Positions 8,538 through 16,185 of a DNA stretch of 38,312 bases are shown piece by piece. Origin of the DNA: Clostridia bacterium. Lineage in GTDB: Bacteria > Bacillota > Clostridia > Oscillospirales > CAG-272. A program made the translations under genes and the position numbers. The notes below the pieces were generated by a model. That model had not been told where the DNA came from, did not search any database, and saw only the letters and a program-made list of their open reading frames with translations. Within the stretch, counting starts at the first letter, position 1. Each line of letters starts with the position of its first letter. The DNA lies in the NCBI GenBank assembly GCA_017461765.1, contig JAFTXO010000020.1, positions 1-38,312 of the forward strand, written 5' to 3'.

Positions 8538-10424
8538 TTATTTTGCAAGTCCGAGCTTATGATAAATATAAACAGGGACTGCACTCCAGCCGTGGCAAAG
8601 ACTGCCCGCGTTATCAAAATCAGATGCACCAACTATCGTTTCCCACACGGTATCCGAGCCATAATCAAGCATCTTTTTGTAGCTTGTACGTATCTCCTCG
8701 ATAACGAGCGGAGCATATTTTTCCTTATCCGTTTGAAGAAGCGCTTCGTATTTAAATATTTTCATGCTAAGCGACATTTCGGTAAAATCACCGTTTGCAA
8801 GCCTTTGGCAAAGCAATTCGGCGTTATCCCTCTCAACACCCGAAAGAATTGCAAGAGAGTTACCGAGCGCAGTATATTCCTCGGAATCCGTATGTATAGT
8901 ATAACCTTTCCTTGTAAGAAATGCTTCCCTTATTTTACCTCTTAGCTCGTTTGCTTTTTCGGGATACGGAAATTTTTCTCCTATCAGGATACACATTTTT
9001 TCAAGAGCATCAAGTGCCATTATAAAAAGGCAATTTATAATAAGATCCGCCCCGATTTTATTGCCGTATCCGTCAAGATATTCCGACCAATCGTAAAAGT
9101 TCCAAATGCCATCTGCTCTTTTTTTCGAAACGAGTCCGTTTTGCATATTATTAAAAAATTCGTCGCAAACGGATATCATTTTAGGGAGCATCTCTTTTGC
9201 AAGAGATATATCGCCCGTATTCTCCATATATTCCTTCATTGAGATAAGGTAATACAGCGAGAACGACGGTATGGCAAGCGATGTTCCGCAGGGATAGCAT
9301 ATCGAAAGCAAGCCGTCATCTCGGCGGTCGTTGCCTATGAGCTTCAAATTTGCGCGCGCATATTCTGCGTTTTTATCCTCAAAGGCATAATATCCGCAAA
9401 GCATCTGATTTCTTGAATCAAATGTATAAAGCGCCTGCTCTCGCCAAGGACAGTCAACATAATGCTCCATCATACAAAGCCTTAAGGTATTTACGCAAAT
9501 TCGGTATATATCCCTATCAAGCTCGTTATCAAGCCTTACGGTCTTTTCCTTCACCTCATAAACCTGTGGCAGGATGCCTACGTAATTTATTCTTATAGCG
9601 TTTTCTGCAAAGATCTCAAGATACCGGCATCCGAGTCTGAGCATATAATCCGTAAATCTGTTTTGACCGATTTTAGCCCTATATTCAAAGGAAAAGGTTC
9701 TGTTTCCTATTATCTCTCGTACTCCGCCGTCATCAATATGCTCACCAAAGGCGATTTTTATATTCTGCTCTGTTTCCGATATTATATCAAGCGTTGCAAA
9801 GCCAACCGTCTCACTTCCAAGATCGATAAGATAGTGCTCATCCGAATGCCTTACCGTGCTTTTTACAGGATGCTTTTCAAGCACGGCGTGCTTTTTTATA
9901 GGGCGGGGATAAAGCTCCGCATTTTTCTCAACACATACACTTGGCAAGTATCCGTAATTATTTTCCTTTGTCGCATCGTAGAAAAAGGTAAAGCCAAGCT
10001 GTGTGGAAACGAATTTGCATCTGCCGCTTAAATAGGTCAGGCTGAGGCGTGATTTCGTATTCTGCGTGCTTTTAGCAAGTATGTTACCGTCTGATACGAT
10101 CTCGTATATGAGCCCCGCTTTATAAGGGCGGTATCTTTGCGTTGCGACGCCGCAGTGGTACGCAAGGATATCAACTCTGTTCTCGCCCTCCTTTAAGAGC
10201 GCGCCAATATTGACAGTATCATATATCTTATAATGCTCAAAGTCGCCGTATTGGCTTGATGAAGCGTATTTTCCGTTTATATAAAGGGTGTAATCCGAAT
10301 CGCAGGAGATATTCACGATCGCATTTTTGCCACTGCAAACGAATGTATCGCAAAATTCGACATACTGATCCTTACCCTCGCAAGAATACCATATCCAATT
10401 ACTGTTTTCAAATGCTTTTCTCAT
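8538..10424 (-). CDS. GH78-like (alpha-L-rhamnosidase family) protein
   Basis: 628 aa with no signal peptide, so probably cytoplasmic. An N-terminal beta-sandwich region (about 1-280, with an LYINGKY jelly-roll segment) precedes an (alpha/alpha)6 barrel. The barrel opens with the family hallmark VDCPWREQALYTFDSRNQML (the DCPxRE box that carries catalytic carboxylates). A NFYDWSEYLDGYG aromatic segment and a C-terminal HGWSAVPVYIYH segment match the family. At 628 aa it is shorter than the 900-1000 aa of multi-domain rhamnosidases and lacks extra carbohydrate-binding modules. Substrate is unknown: rhamnose, or another deoxy sugar or glycoside. The start follows the Nif3-like gene by four bases with only a weak ribosome site. 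Confidence 0.82.
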   Translation of the reverse strand: MRKAFENSNWIWYSCEGKDQYVEFCDTFVCSGKNAIVNISCDSDYTLYINGKYASSSQYGDFEHYKIYDTVNIGALLKEGENRVDILAYHCGVATQRYRPYKAGLIYEIVSDGNILAKSTQNTKSRLSLTYLSGRCKFVSTQLGFTFFYDATKENNYGYLPSVCVEKNAELYPRPIKKHAVLEKHPVKSTVRHSDEHYLIDLGSETVGFATLDIISETEQNIKIAFGEHIDDGGVREIIGNRTFSFEYRAKIGQNRFTDYMLRLGCRYLEIFAENAIRINYVGILPQVYEVKEKTVRLDNELDRDIYRICVNTLRLCMMEHYVDCPWREQALYTFDSRNQMLCGYYAFEDKNAEYARANLKLIGNDRRDDGLLSICYPCGTSLAIPSFSLYYLISMKEYMENTGDISLAKEMLPKMISVCDEFFNNMQNGLVSKKRADGIWNFYDWSEYLDGYGNKIGADLIINCLFIMALDALEKMCILIGEKFPYPEKANELRGKIREAFLTRKGYTIHTDSEEYTALGNSLAILSGVERDNAELLCQRLANGDFTEMSLSMKIFKYEALLQTDKEKYAPLVIEEIRTSYKKMLDYGSDTVWETIVGASDFDNAGSLCHGWSAVPVYIYHKLGLAK

Positions 10425-10428
10425 ATTC

Positions 10429-11211
10429 TTATTTATCCGTATACATATATACCTCGCCGCACTCTATGTATTTGGTTTCGAACGATGTATATTTTTCTTG
10501 CATTCTCTTTGCAAGAAGACGCATTCCGTCTCTTTCCGAGCCTATATGTCCCATTACGATGAGTGATTTGTTAATTCCGAGCGCCGCCGCATCTCTTGCA
10601 TATTCCGCAAGCTTCCATTCGCAAGCCTCGCCTGTTAAAACGATCTCTACGTTTTCATCACGCAAAAGCTCGTAAACTCCGTCGGGTGTACCGAAGCAAG
10701 CGGCGATCGTGCTTGATTTTTTATCTCTTTCGCCCGCTATTCGAACGTGAGCTATACCAAGCTCTTTTTCCATTCTTTTTGCAAGCTCAAGCGCGTTTAT
10801 CGGGGTTTTCGTTTTAAGAATATATGATGCGGAATACGGTGTTCTTTCGAAATCACCCTCAAGTCCGAGATAGTGAAGCTCTCCCTCCGTTATCTGATCC
10901 TTTTCCCTATGATGCATATGATCGTGATAACGGTAAATAACGATGCCGCTCTCTTCAATAAGAGCTTTTTTTCTTTCCTCTACTATCGACGGAATTATTA
11001 CCTCCATATGATCATAATAAGTCGGCTCGTGTACGATTATCATATCCGCGCCCCAGGATTTTGCGGCGCGCACAGTATCAACGGTTGCAAACATAGTTAC
11101 CGCTACCTTTTTAAGCTCCGTTTCCGGATCTCCCGATTTTACGGTGTCGCAGGTTATCTCAGGCGCAAAGCCGCCTATATTCAATTCTTCAATAAGCTCT
11201 TTCGCTTTCAT
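10429..11211 (-). CDS. Nif3-like dinuclear metal centre protein (DUF34)
   Basis: 260 aa. Matches the Nif3/YbgI/DUF34 family: N-terminal DTVKSGDPETELKKVAVTMFAT, the metal-binding VHEPTYY (HEP), and the C-terminal GHIGSERDGM (His and Glu ligands). Metal ligands at both ends with a central insertion are typical. Some relatives are annotated GTP cyclohydrolase I type 2, but the function of the family is unsettled. AAAGGAGAAGGAAA precedes the start. Its place between a glycosidase and a nitrilase-GDPD fusion points to a catabolic metal hydrolase here, which is inference. Confidence 0.82.
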   Translation of the reverse strand: MKAKELIEELNIGGFAPEITCDTVKSGDPETELKKVAVTMFATVDTVRAAKSWGADMIIVHEPTYYDHMEVIIPSIVEERKKALIEESGIVIYRYHDHMHHREKDQITEGELHYLGLEGDFERTPYSASYILKTKTPINALELAKRMEKELGIAHVRIAGERDKKSSTIAACFGTPDGVYELLRDENVEIVLTGEACEWKLAEYARDAAALGINKSLIVMGHIGSERDGMRLLAKRMQEKYTSFETKYIECGEVYMYTDK

Positions 11212-11270
11212 TTTCCTTCTCCTTTTAGTCTAATTCAAAATATGTTAAATATGCACATATAATCATATGT

Positions 11271-12887
11271 TCATAGTTTATGTTCAATAGCATTGTATAC
11301 GGTTAAATAATCATTTGTCAAAACCGTGTCAATTCCCATATCAAGATAGCGTATTGCCTCGTTAGGATCGTCAGCCCAAAACACGTTACACAAAATGCCG
11401 TGTGCATGAGCCTTCTTCACAGTATCCTCGTTGAAATACGGCTTAAAGAGCTGCACCTTATAAGCACCAAGCTCGATTGCCCTGTCCACGATCGACATAG
11501 GCTCTTTATTTCCGTCCCAGCCGACGCAGCATTTTAAATCGGGAGCGTATTCGTGTAGCTTTCTTATGATGCTATCGTTTGTAGTCATAAAATAGATATG
11601 CTTTTCGCAATCGTATTTTCGGATAAGCGCGACAGCTTCCTCGATCTTAGGATCATCAAATCTCTCATCCCATATTTTCATATGGATATTCATTATCACG
11701 CGACCTGCAAATTTCTCCAATATTTCTTGAAAGGTGGGAATTTTAAGGTCCTTGAACCTTTCTCCGTGCTTTATGCCAAAGTCAAGCTCAAGAAGCTCGG
11801 AATATGTATGCTCGTAAATCTTTCCGTTTCCATTGCTAACGCGCTCAAGGGTGCTATCGTGGCACGAAACCAAAACTCCATCCTTTGTTGACCAGATATC
11901 AAATTCGATCTCCTGAGCTCCAAGTCCGACAGCCGCTCCGAACGCTACCATACTGTTTTCGGGCGCGACGGTACTAAATCCGCGGTGCGCGCAAATTCGG
12001 GGATATTTCATAACGTCGTCAAACGGAACAACCGACGCTCCGCCGTTACGGTAAAGCCACGGTCTGCGTCCCTCCTCGATATATTCATAATGAGATTTGA
12101 GCTTGCCCATATGACCAGCCGGCTTGTAATATTTATTTTTCGGATCAAATTCGCAAATTCCGAGTCCGACCTTGTTTTTCATATTAATAAGCTCCTTTCC
12201 GCAAGGAGCTACTATCATACTGCAACCGCAAGCTTCCGAGCTATCGCCAAGCGACACTGATGCACGGAGAAGATATGCGTTTGTATTATAGCAAAGAAAT
12301 TTATTTATTATGGAAAGCGCTTCATGACTGTCAGTACGTTGCAAGGAGCAGCCGATAATTATATCGAGCTTCTCACGGGCAAGTCTTGCAAAATTTTCAT
12401 AGAAATAAAAATCGTAGCAGGTAAGAAATCCGAAGCGAAGCCCTTCAAGCTCGATAACATAAGGCTCGCTTATATCATAGCTGTAAGCTACGTCAAGCTC
12501 GTGTCCGCCGTCTTTATCCGATCTTACCTCGCTCGGCGCGGGATGAGATTTAAAATACCGACCGACAATATTACCGCTTCTGTCGATTGCGTGCGTGGTG
12601 TTTCTGATCCCGTTTTCCGTTTTATAGCCCGAATTTACAAAAACAAGCGCATTACACCGCTTAGCCGTTTCTTTCGCCTTTTCAATAGTGACATTTCCGT
12701 ATTTGTCCACGGCATTATAAAAGCCATCCTTGCCCTTTACGTCAGCGAGAGCATCGCTATATTCGGGAAGCACGATAATATCAAGACCATCGTCGCACTC
12801 ATCAAGCAGCGAAATAAGCTCATAAAAGCACTTATCTATATCATTCTCATCAAAAGAATATCTCGGTTGAATAACACAAGCTCTCAT
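11271..12887 (-). CDS. Fusion: nitrilase-type C-N hydrolase + glycerophosphodiester phosphodiesterase
   Basis: 538 aa from the ATG at 12887 (AAAGGAGC seven bases upstream; the frame extends 10 codons further but without a site). Residues about 1-285 are a nitrilase-superfamily domain with the Glu-Lys-Cys triad: LPEYSDA (Glu42), RYFKSHPAP (Lys113) and LTCYDFYF (Cys157). Residues about 295-535 are a GDPD TIM barrel with AHRGFSTVAPENS, EIEFDIWSTKDG, SCHDSTLER and a C-terminal VLTNDY. Both active sites look complete. Separately these act on amides or nitriles and on glycerophosphodiesters. One protein doing both suggests a substrate carrying an amide and a phosphodiester, for example an N-acyl glycerophospho-compound; that is inference. 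No signal peptide. Confidence 0.88.
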   Translation of the reverse strand: MRACVIQPRYSFDENDIDKCFYELISLLDECDDGLDIIVLPEYSDALADVKGKDGFYNAVDKYGNVTIEKAKETAKRCNALVFVNSGYKTENGIRNTTHAIDRSGNIVGRYFKSHPAPSEVRSDKDGGHELDVAYSYDISEPYVIELEGLRFGFLTCYDFYFYENFARLAREKLDIIIGCSLQRTDSHEALSIINKFLCYNTNAYLLRASVSLGDSSEACGCSMIVAPCGKELINMKNKVGLGICEFDPKNKYYKPAGHMGKLKSHYEYIEEGRRPWLYRNGGASVVPFDDVMKYPRICAHRGFSTVAPENSMVAFGAAVGLGAQEIEFDIWSTKDGVLVSCHDSTLERVSNGNGKIYEHTYSELLELDFGIKHGERFKDLKIPTFQEILEKFAGRVIMNIHMKIWDERFDDPKIEEAVALIRKYDCEKHIYFMTTNDSIIRKLHEYAPDLKCCVGWDGNKEPMSIVDRAIELGAYKVQLFKPYFNEDTVKKAHAHGILCNVFWADDPNEAIRYLDMGIDTVLTNDYLTVYNAIEHKL

Positions 12888-12923
12888 ATTCAAAGCTCCT
12901 TTCAAAATTATTTTCACATTATT

Positions 12924-13169
12924 TCACTTGTTTTTATATCCGCAAATCGTGGCTATTACCACACCTAACAGCAAGCTCGAAGCAAGCATACCGAAGCTTA
13001 AAATCGTTTTAACACTGTCATTAAAGCGAACCAATGCTAAAACAAATAATATAACTTCAATAATCACATTAATTGCAAGCAGAAGATTTCCTGTCAAAGT
13101 TTTAAGATATATTTGCGGTGATTTCCTGTCAAACTTAAGTAAAAATCTGAAAATCTTTAATTCAAGCAT
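12924..13169 (-). CDS. Small membrane protein with two hydrophobic segments
   Basis: 81 aa. A basic N-terminus (MLELKIFRFLLKFDRKSP) leads to two predicted membrane helices, NLLLAINVIIEVILFVLALV (about 29-48) and ILSFGMLASSLLLGVVIATI (about 57-76), and a Lys-rich tail. No family recognised. It lies between the 30-aa membrane peptide (24 bases upstream) and the nitrilase-GDPD gene (36 bases downstream), all in the same direction. No good ribosome site is seen before the ATG, which lowers confidence in the exact start. Confidence 0.5.
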   Translation of the reverse strand: MLELKIFRFLLKFDRKSPQIYLKTLTGNLLLAINVIIEVILFVLALVRFNDSVKTILSFGMLASSLLLGVVIATICGYKNK

Positions 13170-13193
13170 CTTGCCATAGGCATTTTGCTTATA

Positions 13194-13286
13194 TCACTTT
13201 TTGTCTCCGTCATATATATTTATAGCAGAGACCGCATTTATAAATAAAGACAGAATAAAAAGCCAAATTATTACGCCATATGTCAT
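13194..13286 (-). CDS. 30-aa single-span membrane peptide
   Basis: Reads MTYGVIIWLFILSLFINAVS and ends in YDGDKK. It has one membrane helix (about 3-22) and a charged tail. The ATG at 13286 has AAAGGAAA seven bases upstream, a good ribosome site. Nothing identifies a function. The good site and clean hydrophobic profile support a real small gene. Confidence 0.45.
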   Translation of the reverse strand: MTYGVIIWLFILSLFINAVSAINIYDGDKK

Positions 13287-13334
13287 TATTTTTCCTTTCA
13301 ATATCTTAAGAATCGTTGCAGTAAAGGGTATATT

Positions 13335-13582
13335 TTAGAACCAATATTTTTGCATTTCTTCTAAAAATTCTTTTGTAATCGGATAGCCTGAGCTTTCACC
13401 AATTACGGAATCAATACCGCAATAAGGACAAGTGCTGTTCCTTCCGTATCTTTTATCCACTCTGTAATTTTCGTTGGAGAAAAAATCTTGAGGCAGTAAA
13501 AGCAACCACAAACAGAATCTCTCTGTAGGCTCTCCTTGTTGTTCGTACAATATTCGTGTGCAGCAATAATGTCTTTTTTCAT
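13335..13582 (-). pseudogene. Frameshifted two-CxxC small protein (CPYCGIDSVIG family)
   Basis: The start at 13582 (AAAGGAGT ribosome site) opens MKKDIIAAHEYCTNNKESLQ, then GCFYCLKIFSPTKITEWIKD. The family's second half, CPYCGIDSVIGESSGYPITK through EFLEEMQKYWF, lies in the next frame and ends at 13335. Adding one T in the CACTTGTCC segment (plus strand 13426-13434) restores a continuous 82-aa protein (TALCPYCGIDS). The intact family is a small cytoplasmic zinc-binding-type protein with two CxxC pairs and no known role. This is either a recent one-base deletion or a homopolymer sequencing error (TTT read as TT). Confidence 0.75.
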
Positions 13583-13630
13583 TTGTGACTCCTTTCTAAG
13601 CAAACAGCACTCCTTACATATGTCAAGACT

Positions 13631-13683
13631 CCAAAAGGTATAAAAATCGATCAAAAACTGGGGCTGTAAAGCCAAAAGGTATA
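13631..13683. repeat. Pair of 12-bp direct repeats
   Basis: CCAAAAGGTATA occurs at 13631-13642 and 13672-13683, between the frameshifted gene and the lipoprotein gene. Possible remnant of a duplication or a short mobile sequence; no function visible. Confidence 0.4.
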
Positions 13684-13691
13684 TTTTTACT

Positions 13692-14255
13692 TCAATTATT
13701 GATGTACGCAATAGAGATTTCCGTATTGGGCGGAACATCATTAAGGTACCAGAAATCAAGCGTCCATTCTTTTCCTTGGCAGGCAAAAGAATGCGCTTCT
13801 TTGCTCGGTGTTTTTCCATTTACCGTAAATGAAGCACTTGAATAGCACCAGCCGAAAACCTTGGAGTTATACTGCTGATACGGGAACAACACAAATTGTT
13901 CACTATCGCCGTTTAACACAAATTCCGTAGGGTCACTTAAAAGCCCTTCCTCAGTACAACCGTGGTAATGATACTTTCCCTCATCGTTTGTAACAAATGT
14001 AGCAGTTACAAGTGTATCGCCCTTTGACACAAAAGTCATTATCGCAATATCATCTATATATCTCGTTTCAAGCAAATGCTTAACGGTCAACATCTGCTCG
14101 GTTTCTGCCGTGCCATTTGCCGCTTGCACCAATGCCAGTTCGGGAGTATCTTGCCAACCGTCACCTATATATAGGCAACCGCCATCAAGCAAACTGCACG
14201 AGTTAAAGCAGAAAATTGATATTATTATAGCGACTGTCAAAATAGTTTTTTTCAT
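13692..14255 (-). CDS. Putative lipoprotein, function unknown
   Basis: 187 aa from the ATG at 14255 (AAAGGAAT ribosome site). A Lys-Lys N-terminus and hydrophobic stretch (TILTVAIIISIFCF) end at NSC, a plausible lipobox, so the mature protein would be lipid-anchored outside the membrane. The exported part is about 165 aa with no recognised domain; it includes an HYHGCTEEGLLSDPTEF segment and several Trp/Tyr-rich patches suggesting a beta-rich fold. The frame continues upstream to 14417 but lacks a start with a ribosome site, and that extension resembles non-coding sequence. Confidence 0.65.
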   Translation of the reverse strand: MKKTILTVAIIISIFCFNSCSLLDGGCLYIGDGWQDTPELALVQAANGTAETEQMLTVKHLLETRYIDDIAIMTFVSKGDTLVTATFVTNDEGKYHYHGCTEEGLLSDPTEFVLNGDSEQFVLFPYQQYNSKVFGWCYSSASFTVNGKTPSKEAHSFACQGKEWTLDFWYLNDVPPNTEISIAYINN

Positions 14256-14322
14256 CTCTATTCCTTTCGATATGTTATCCATTACTGCTGTAAAATGAAC
14301 TTTTGAGTTTTTCTCAAAATCA

Positions 14323-14691
14323 TCATTTGTCTTCAGCCGTTCCCTTTGCAGTGGTGATTGAGGCGATGAGCAACTTACGAATTTTACTACACTTTGCAAA
14401 CATATCCTTGTATTCATTCTCGGTTATCATATGGGTATCTTTGAACAAACCGAGCCAATAATCGGTTTCGTAGCACTCTTTAAGTGCAATTTGAAATTTA
14501 TTGATAAAGTCTACCTTGCTTGCGGCATAGTTGGCTTCGTGAATGTTTGCACCAACACTTGTGCCGCTACGCAGAACTTGATTTAATAGCACATTGCTTT
14601 TTCTATTCTCTTTGATATCTGTGCAAAGATTGACGATATCAACGGCAAATTGCTTTGATAAATCGACAAGAAAATTTTCTTTAATTATAAT
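14323..14691 (-). CDS. Four-helix-bundle protein (S23/IVP family), N-terminus disturbed
   Basis: The frame encodes LLNQVLRSGTSVGANIHEAN, then an AASKVDFINKFQIALKECYE segment and DYWLGLF, the hallmark of the TIGR02436 four-helix-bundle family found in 23S rRNA intervening sequences and as stand-alone genes. The open frame reaches family length (about 122 aa) only if extended to 14691, where the available start codons are ATT/ATA. An ATG at 14726 opens MTRSIKSLKNEG in another frame. Inserting one base near 14692 joins it to IIKENFLVDLSKQFAVDIVN, giving about 134 aa. So it is either frameshifted or starts at a rare codon after GAGGG. The protein family is small, helical and suspected to bind nucleic acid. 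The hairpin array at 14712-14824 touches its 5' end. Confidence 0.75.
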   Translation of the reverse strand: MIIKENFLVDLSKQFAVDIVNLCTDIKENRKSNVLLNQVLRSGTSVGANIHEANYAASKVDFINKFQIALKECYETDYWLGLFKDTHMITENEYKDMFAKCSKIRKLLIASITTAKGTAEDK

Positions 14692-14711
14692 CCCTCATTT
14701 TTTAATGATTT

Positions 14712-14824
14712 GATGCTTCGCGTCATGAATTGAATTGCCGTGTTCTCCTTATGCCCCGCAGGGCAATTCATGACCGAAGGTCAATTCATGCACGCCAGTG
14801 CAATTCATGCCAACGGCAATTCAT
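14712..14824. repeat. Array of covarying mini-hairpins joined by AATTCAT linkers
   Basis: On the plus strand: GATGC-TTC-GCGTC (14712-14724), ATGAATT, a 21-base insert, GCCC-CGCA-GGGC (14753-14764), AATTCAT, GACC-GAA-GGTC (14772-14782), AATTCAT, GCAC-GCCA-GTGC (14790-14801), AATTCAT, GCC-AAC-GGC (14809-14817), AATTCAT (14818-14824). The linker is constant at 7 bases; the stems differ yet remain self-complementary. An outer pair GAATTGCC/GGCAATTC (14732-14739, 14762-14769) encloses the second hairpin. A larger perfect hairpin inside rlmD (14827-14847, nine-pair stem) follows directly. The array abuts the four-helix-bundle gene and overlaps the rlmD stop codon. Confidence 0.85.
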
Positions 14825-16100
14825 TGTGTCGTGTGAGACACACGACACTTTCAATGTGTGCTGTTTTCGGAAACATATTGAACGGATAGACCTTTGATGA
14901 AAGGTTATATTCTTTAGCGAGGAGTGCGATATCGCGTGCGAGGGTATCGGGATTGCACGAAACGTAGACGATCCGTTGCGGCTTCAGGCGCAGAAGTGTT
15001 TCGGTCATGAAGCTTGAGAGCCCCTTGCGCGGGGGATCAACTATGCAAATATCGACACGTCTATCGAAATTTTTAGCGTCGCCCTCGAAAAATTCTATGT
15101 TTTTTATTTTGTTTATCTGTGCATTCCGCTTGGCATCGGAAACCGCGCTCGGCTCTATCTCAACTCCTATGACGCTTGCGCCTGTTTTTGATGCCAATAT
15201 AATTCCTATCGTACCCGTTCCGCAGAACAGATCCGCGACACTGCTGTCCTTAGTTGCATCTGCAAGCTCAATCGCCTTTTCATAAAGAAGCTCGGCGCAG
15301 GCGTGGTTTACCTGATAAAATGCCTTCGGAGAAATTTCAAAATCAAGCGAGCAGAGCCTGTCCTTTAGCTTTTTCTCTCCGTAGAGTGTTTTAAAATTAC
15401 ATTTCTCCAAAACGAATTCCTTCTCCGTTGAAATGCCGAGAATCACACCCGTTATGCTCGGAAATTCATTCACGAGCTCGGATGCGTATTTAAGAATATC
15501 GCTCTCTCTTGAAAAAATCGGGCAAACGGTAATTTCGGGCGTCTTAGCGCTTGACTTCCGCATAAAAAGTGCGACCAGGTGTCGTTTATCTTCGATATTT
15601 TCTTCAGTAAAGCGCGCTATTCTATCAAATATTTCATCATTTAAAATACATCTTTCGTGCTTCACTATCTCGTTTGATTTTTGTTTTTTATAGCCGAAAG
15701 CGGTTCCGTTCCAGAATAAAACGATCTTATTTCTGTACTTCCTATCGACAGGGCAAGCCACATCCGCCACGTCTGCGTCTATTTTTGATTTTTTCAAGAC
15801 GCTTTTTACATATTCACGCTTAATTCTGTTTTCTTCCGCTATACTAACATTTAAAAATGCACAACCGCCGCACCCGTACGCATTACATTCTCTTTTTACC
15901 CTGAGGGGCGAGGGAGTGTTTATTTTTACGATCTTTGCAAGAGCATATTTCGGATAAAGCTTCGTTATTTCGATCTCTGCGACATCACCCGTCACACCCC
16001 CAAGGACAAAAACGACCATACCGTCGATATGGCACACAGCGTTTCCGAGATTATTCATTTCCTCCAAGGTCACGGTGTATTTTTCTTGTTGCGCGATCAT
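14805..16100 (-). CDS. rlmD: 23S rRNA (uracil-C5)-methyltransferase, RlmD/TrmA family
   Basis: 431 aa. SAM-dependent m5U methyltransferase. It has an N-terminal TRAM domain (1-60), the iron-sulfur cysteines CNAYGCGGC, motif I DLFCGTGTIGI, the IVDPPRKGL motif, and the catalytic cysteine in YVSCNPDTLARDI. Slightly shorter than the 450-460 aa norm. The protein ends VVCLTRHNELPLA: the last residues are encoded by the hairpin array, and the TGA stop lies in one of its ATGAATT linkers, so the natural C-terminus has probably been replaced. In many Clostridia paralogues are called RlmCD; which uridine is modified cannot be told here. Confidence 0.92.
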   Translation of the reverse strand: MIAQQEKYTVTLEEMNNLGNAVCHIDGMVVFVLGGVTGDVAEIEITKLYPKYALAKIVKINTPSPLRVKRECNAYGCGGCAFLNVSIAEENRIKREYVKSVLKKSKIDADVADVACPVDRKYRNKIVLFWNGTAFGYKKQKSNEIVKHERCILNDEIFDRIARFTEENIEDKRHLVALFMRKSSAKTPEITVCPIFSRESDILKYASELVNEFPSITGVILGISTEKEFVLEKCNFKTLYGEKKLKDRLCSLDFEISPKAFYQVNHACAELLYEKAIELADATKDSSVADLFCGTGTIGIILASKTGASVIGVEIEPSAVSDAKRNAQINKIKNIEFFEGDAKNFDRRVDICIVDPPRKGLSSFMTETLLRLKPQRIVYVSCNPDTLARDIALLAKEYNLSSKVYPFNMFPKTAHIESVVCLTRHNELPLA

Positions 16101-16118
16101 AAAATTCCCCCAAAATAC

Positions 16119-16147
16119 TTGCTTTGTCTTTATTTTTATATTATAAT
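16119..16147 (+). promoter_or_regulatory. Promoter of rlmA
   Basis: TTGCTT (16119-16124), a 17-base spacer and TATAAT (16142-16147), about 39 bases before the rlmA start, in the space between the divergent rlmD and rlmA genes. Confidence 0.6.
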
Positions 16148-16185
16148 TATATTACATATTATCGGAAAAATCAAGGAGGTTTTGA

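Noticed and set aside
13583-13819. Long N-terminal extension of the frameshifted CxxC protein
   Set aside because: It overlaps the lipoprotein gene antisense frames; the ATG at 13582 has a good ribosome site and matches the family start.
14256-14417. N-terminal extension of the lipoprotein
   Set aside because: It would bury the signal peptide; the ATG at 14255 has the ribosome site.
14323-14726. Diversity-generating retroelement, because Avd is also a four-helix-bundle protein
   Set aside because: No reverse transcriptase, template/variable repeat pair or target gene is visible nearby.
14712-14824. CRISPR array
   Set aside because: The constant part is only 7 bases, the variable parts are self-complementary 9-12 bases, and no cas genes are present.
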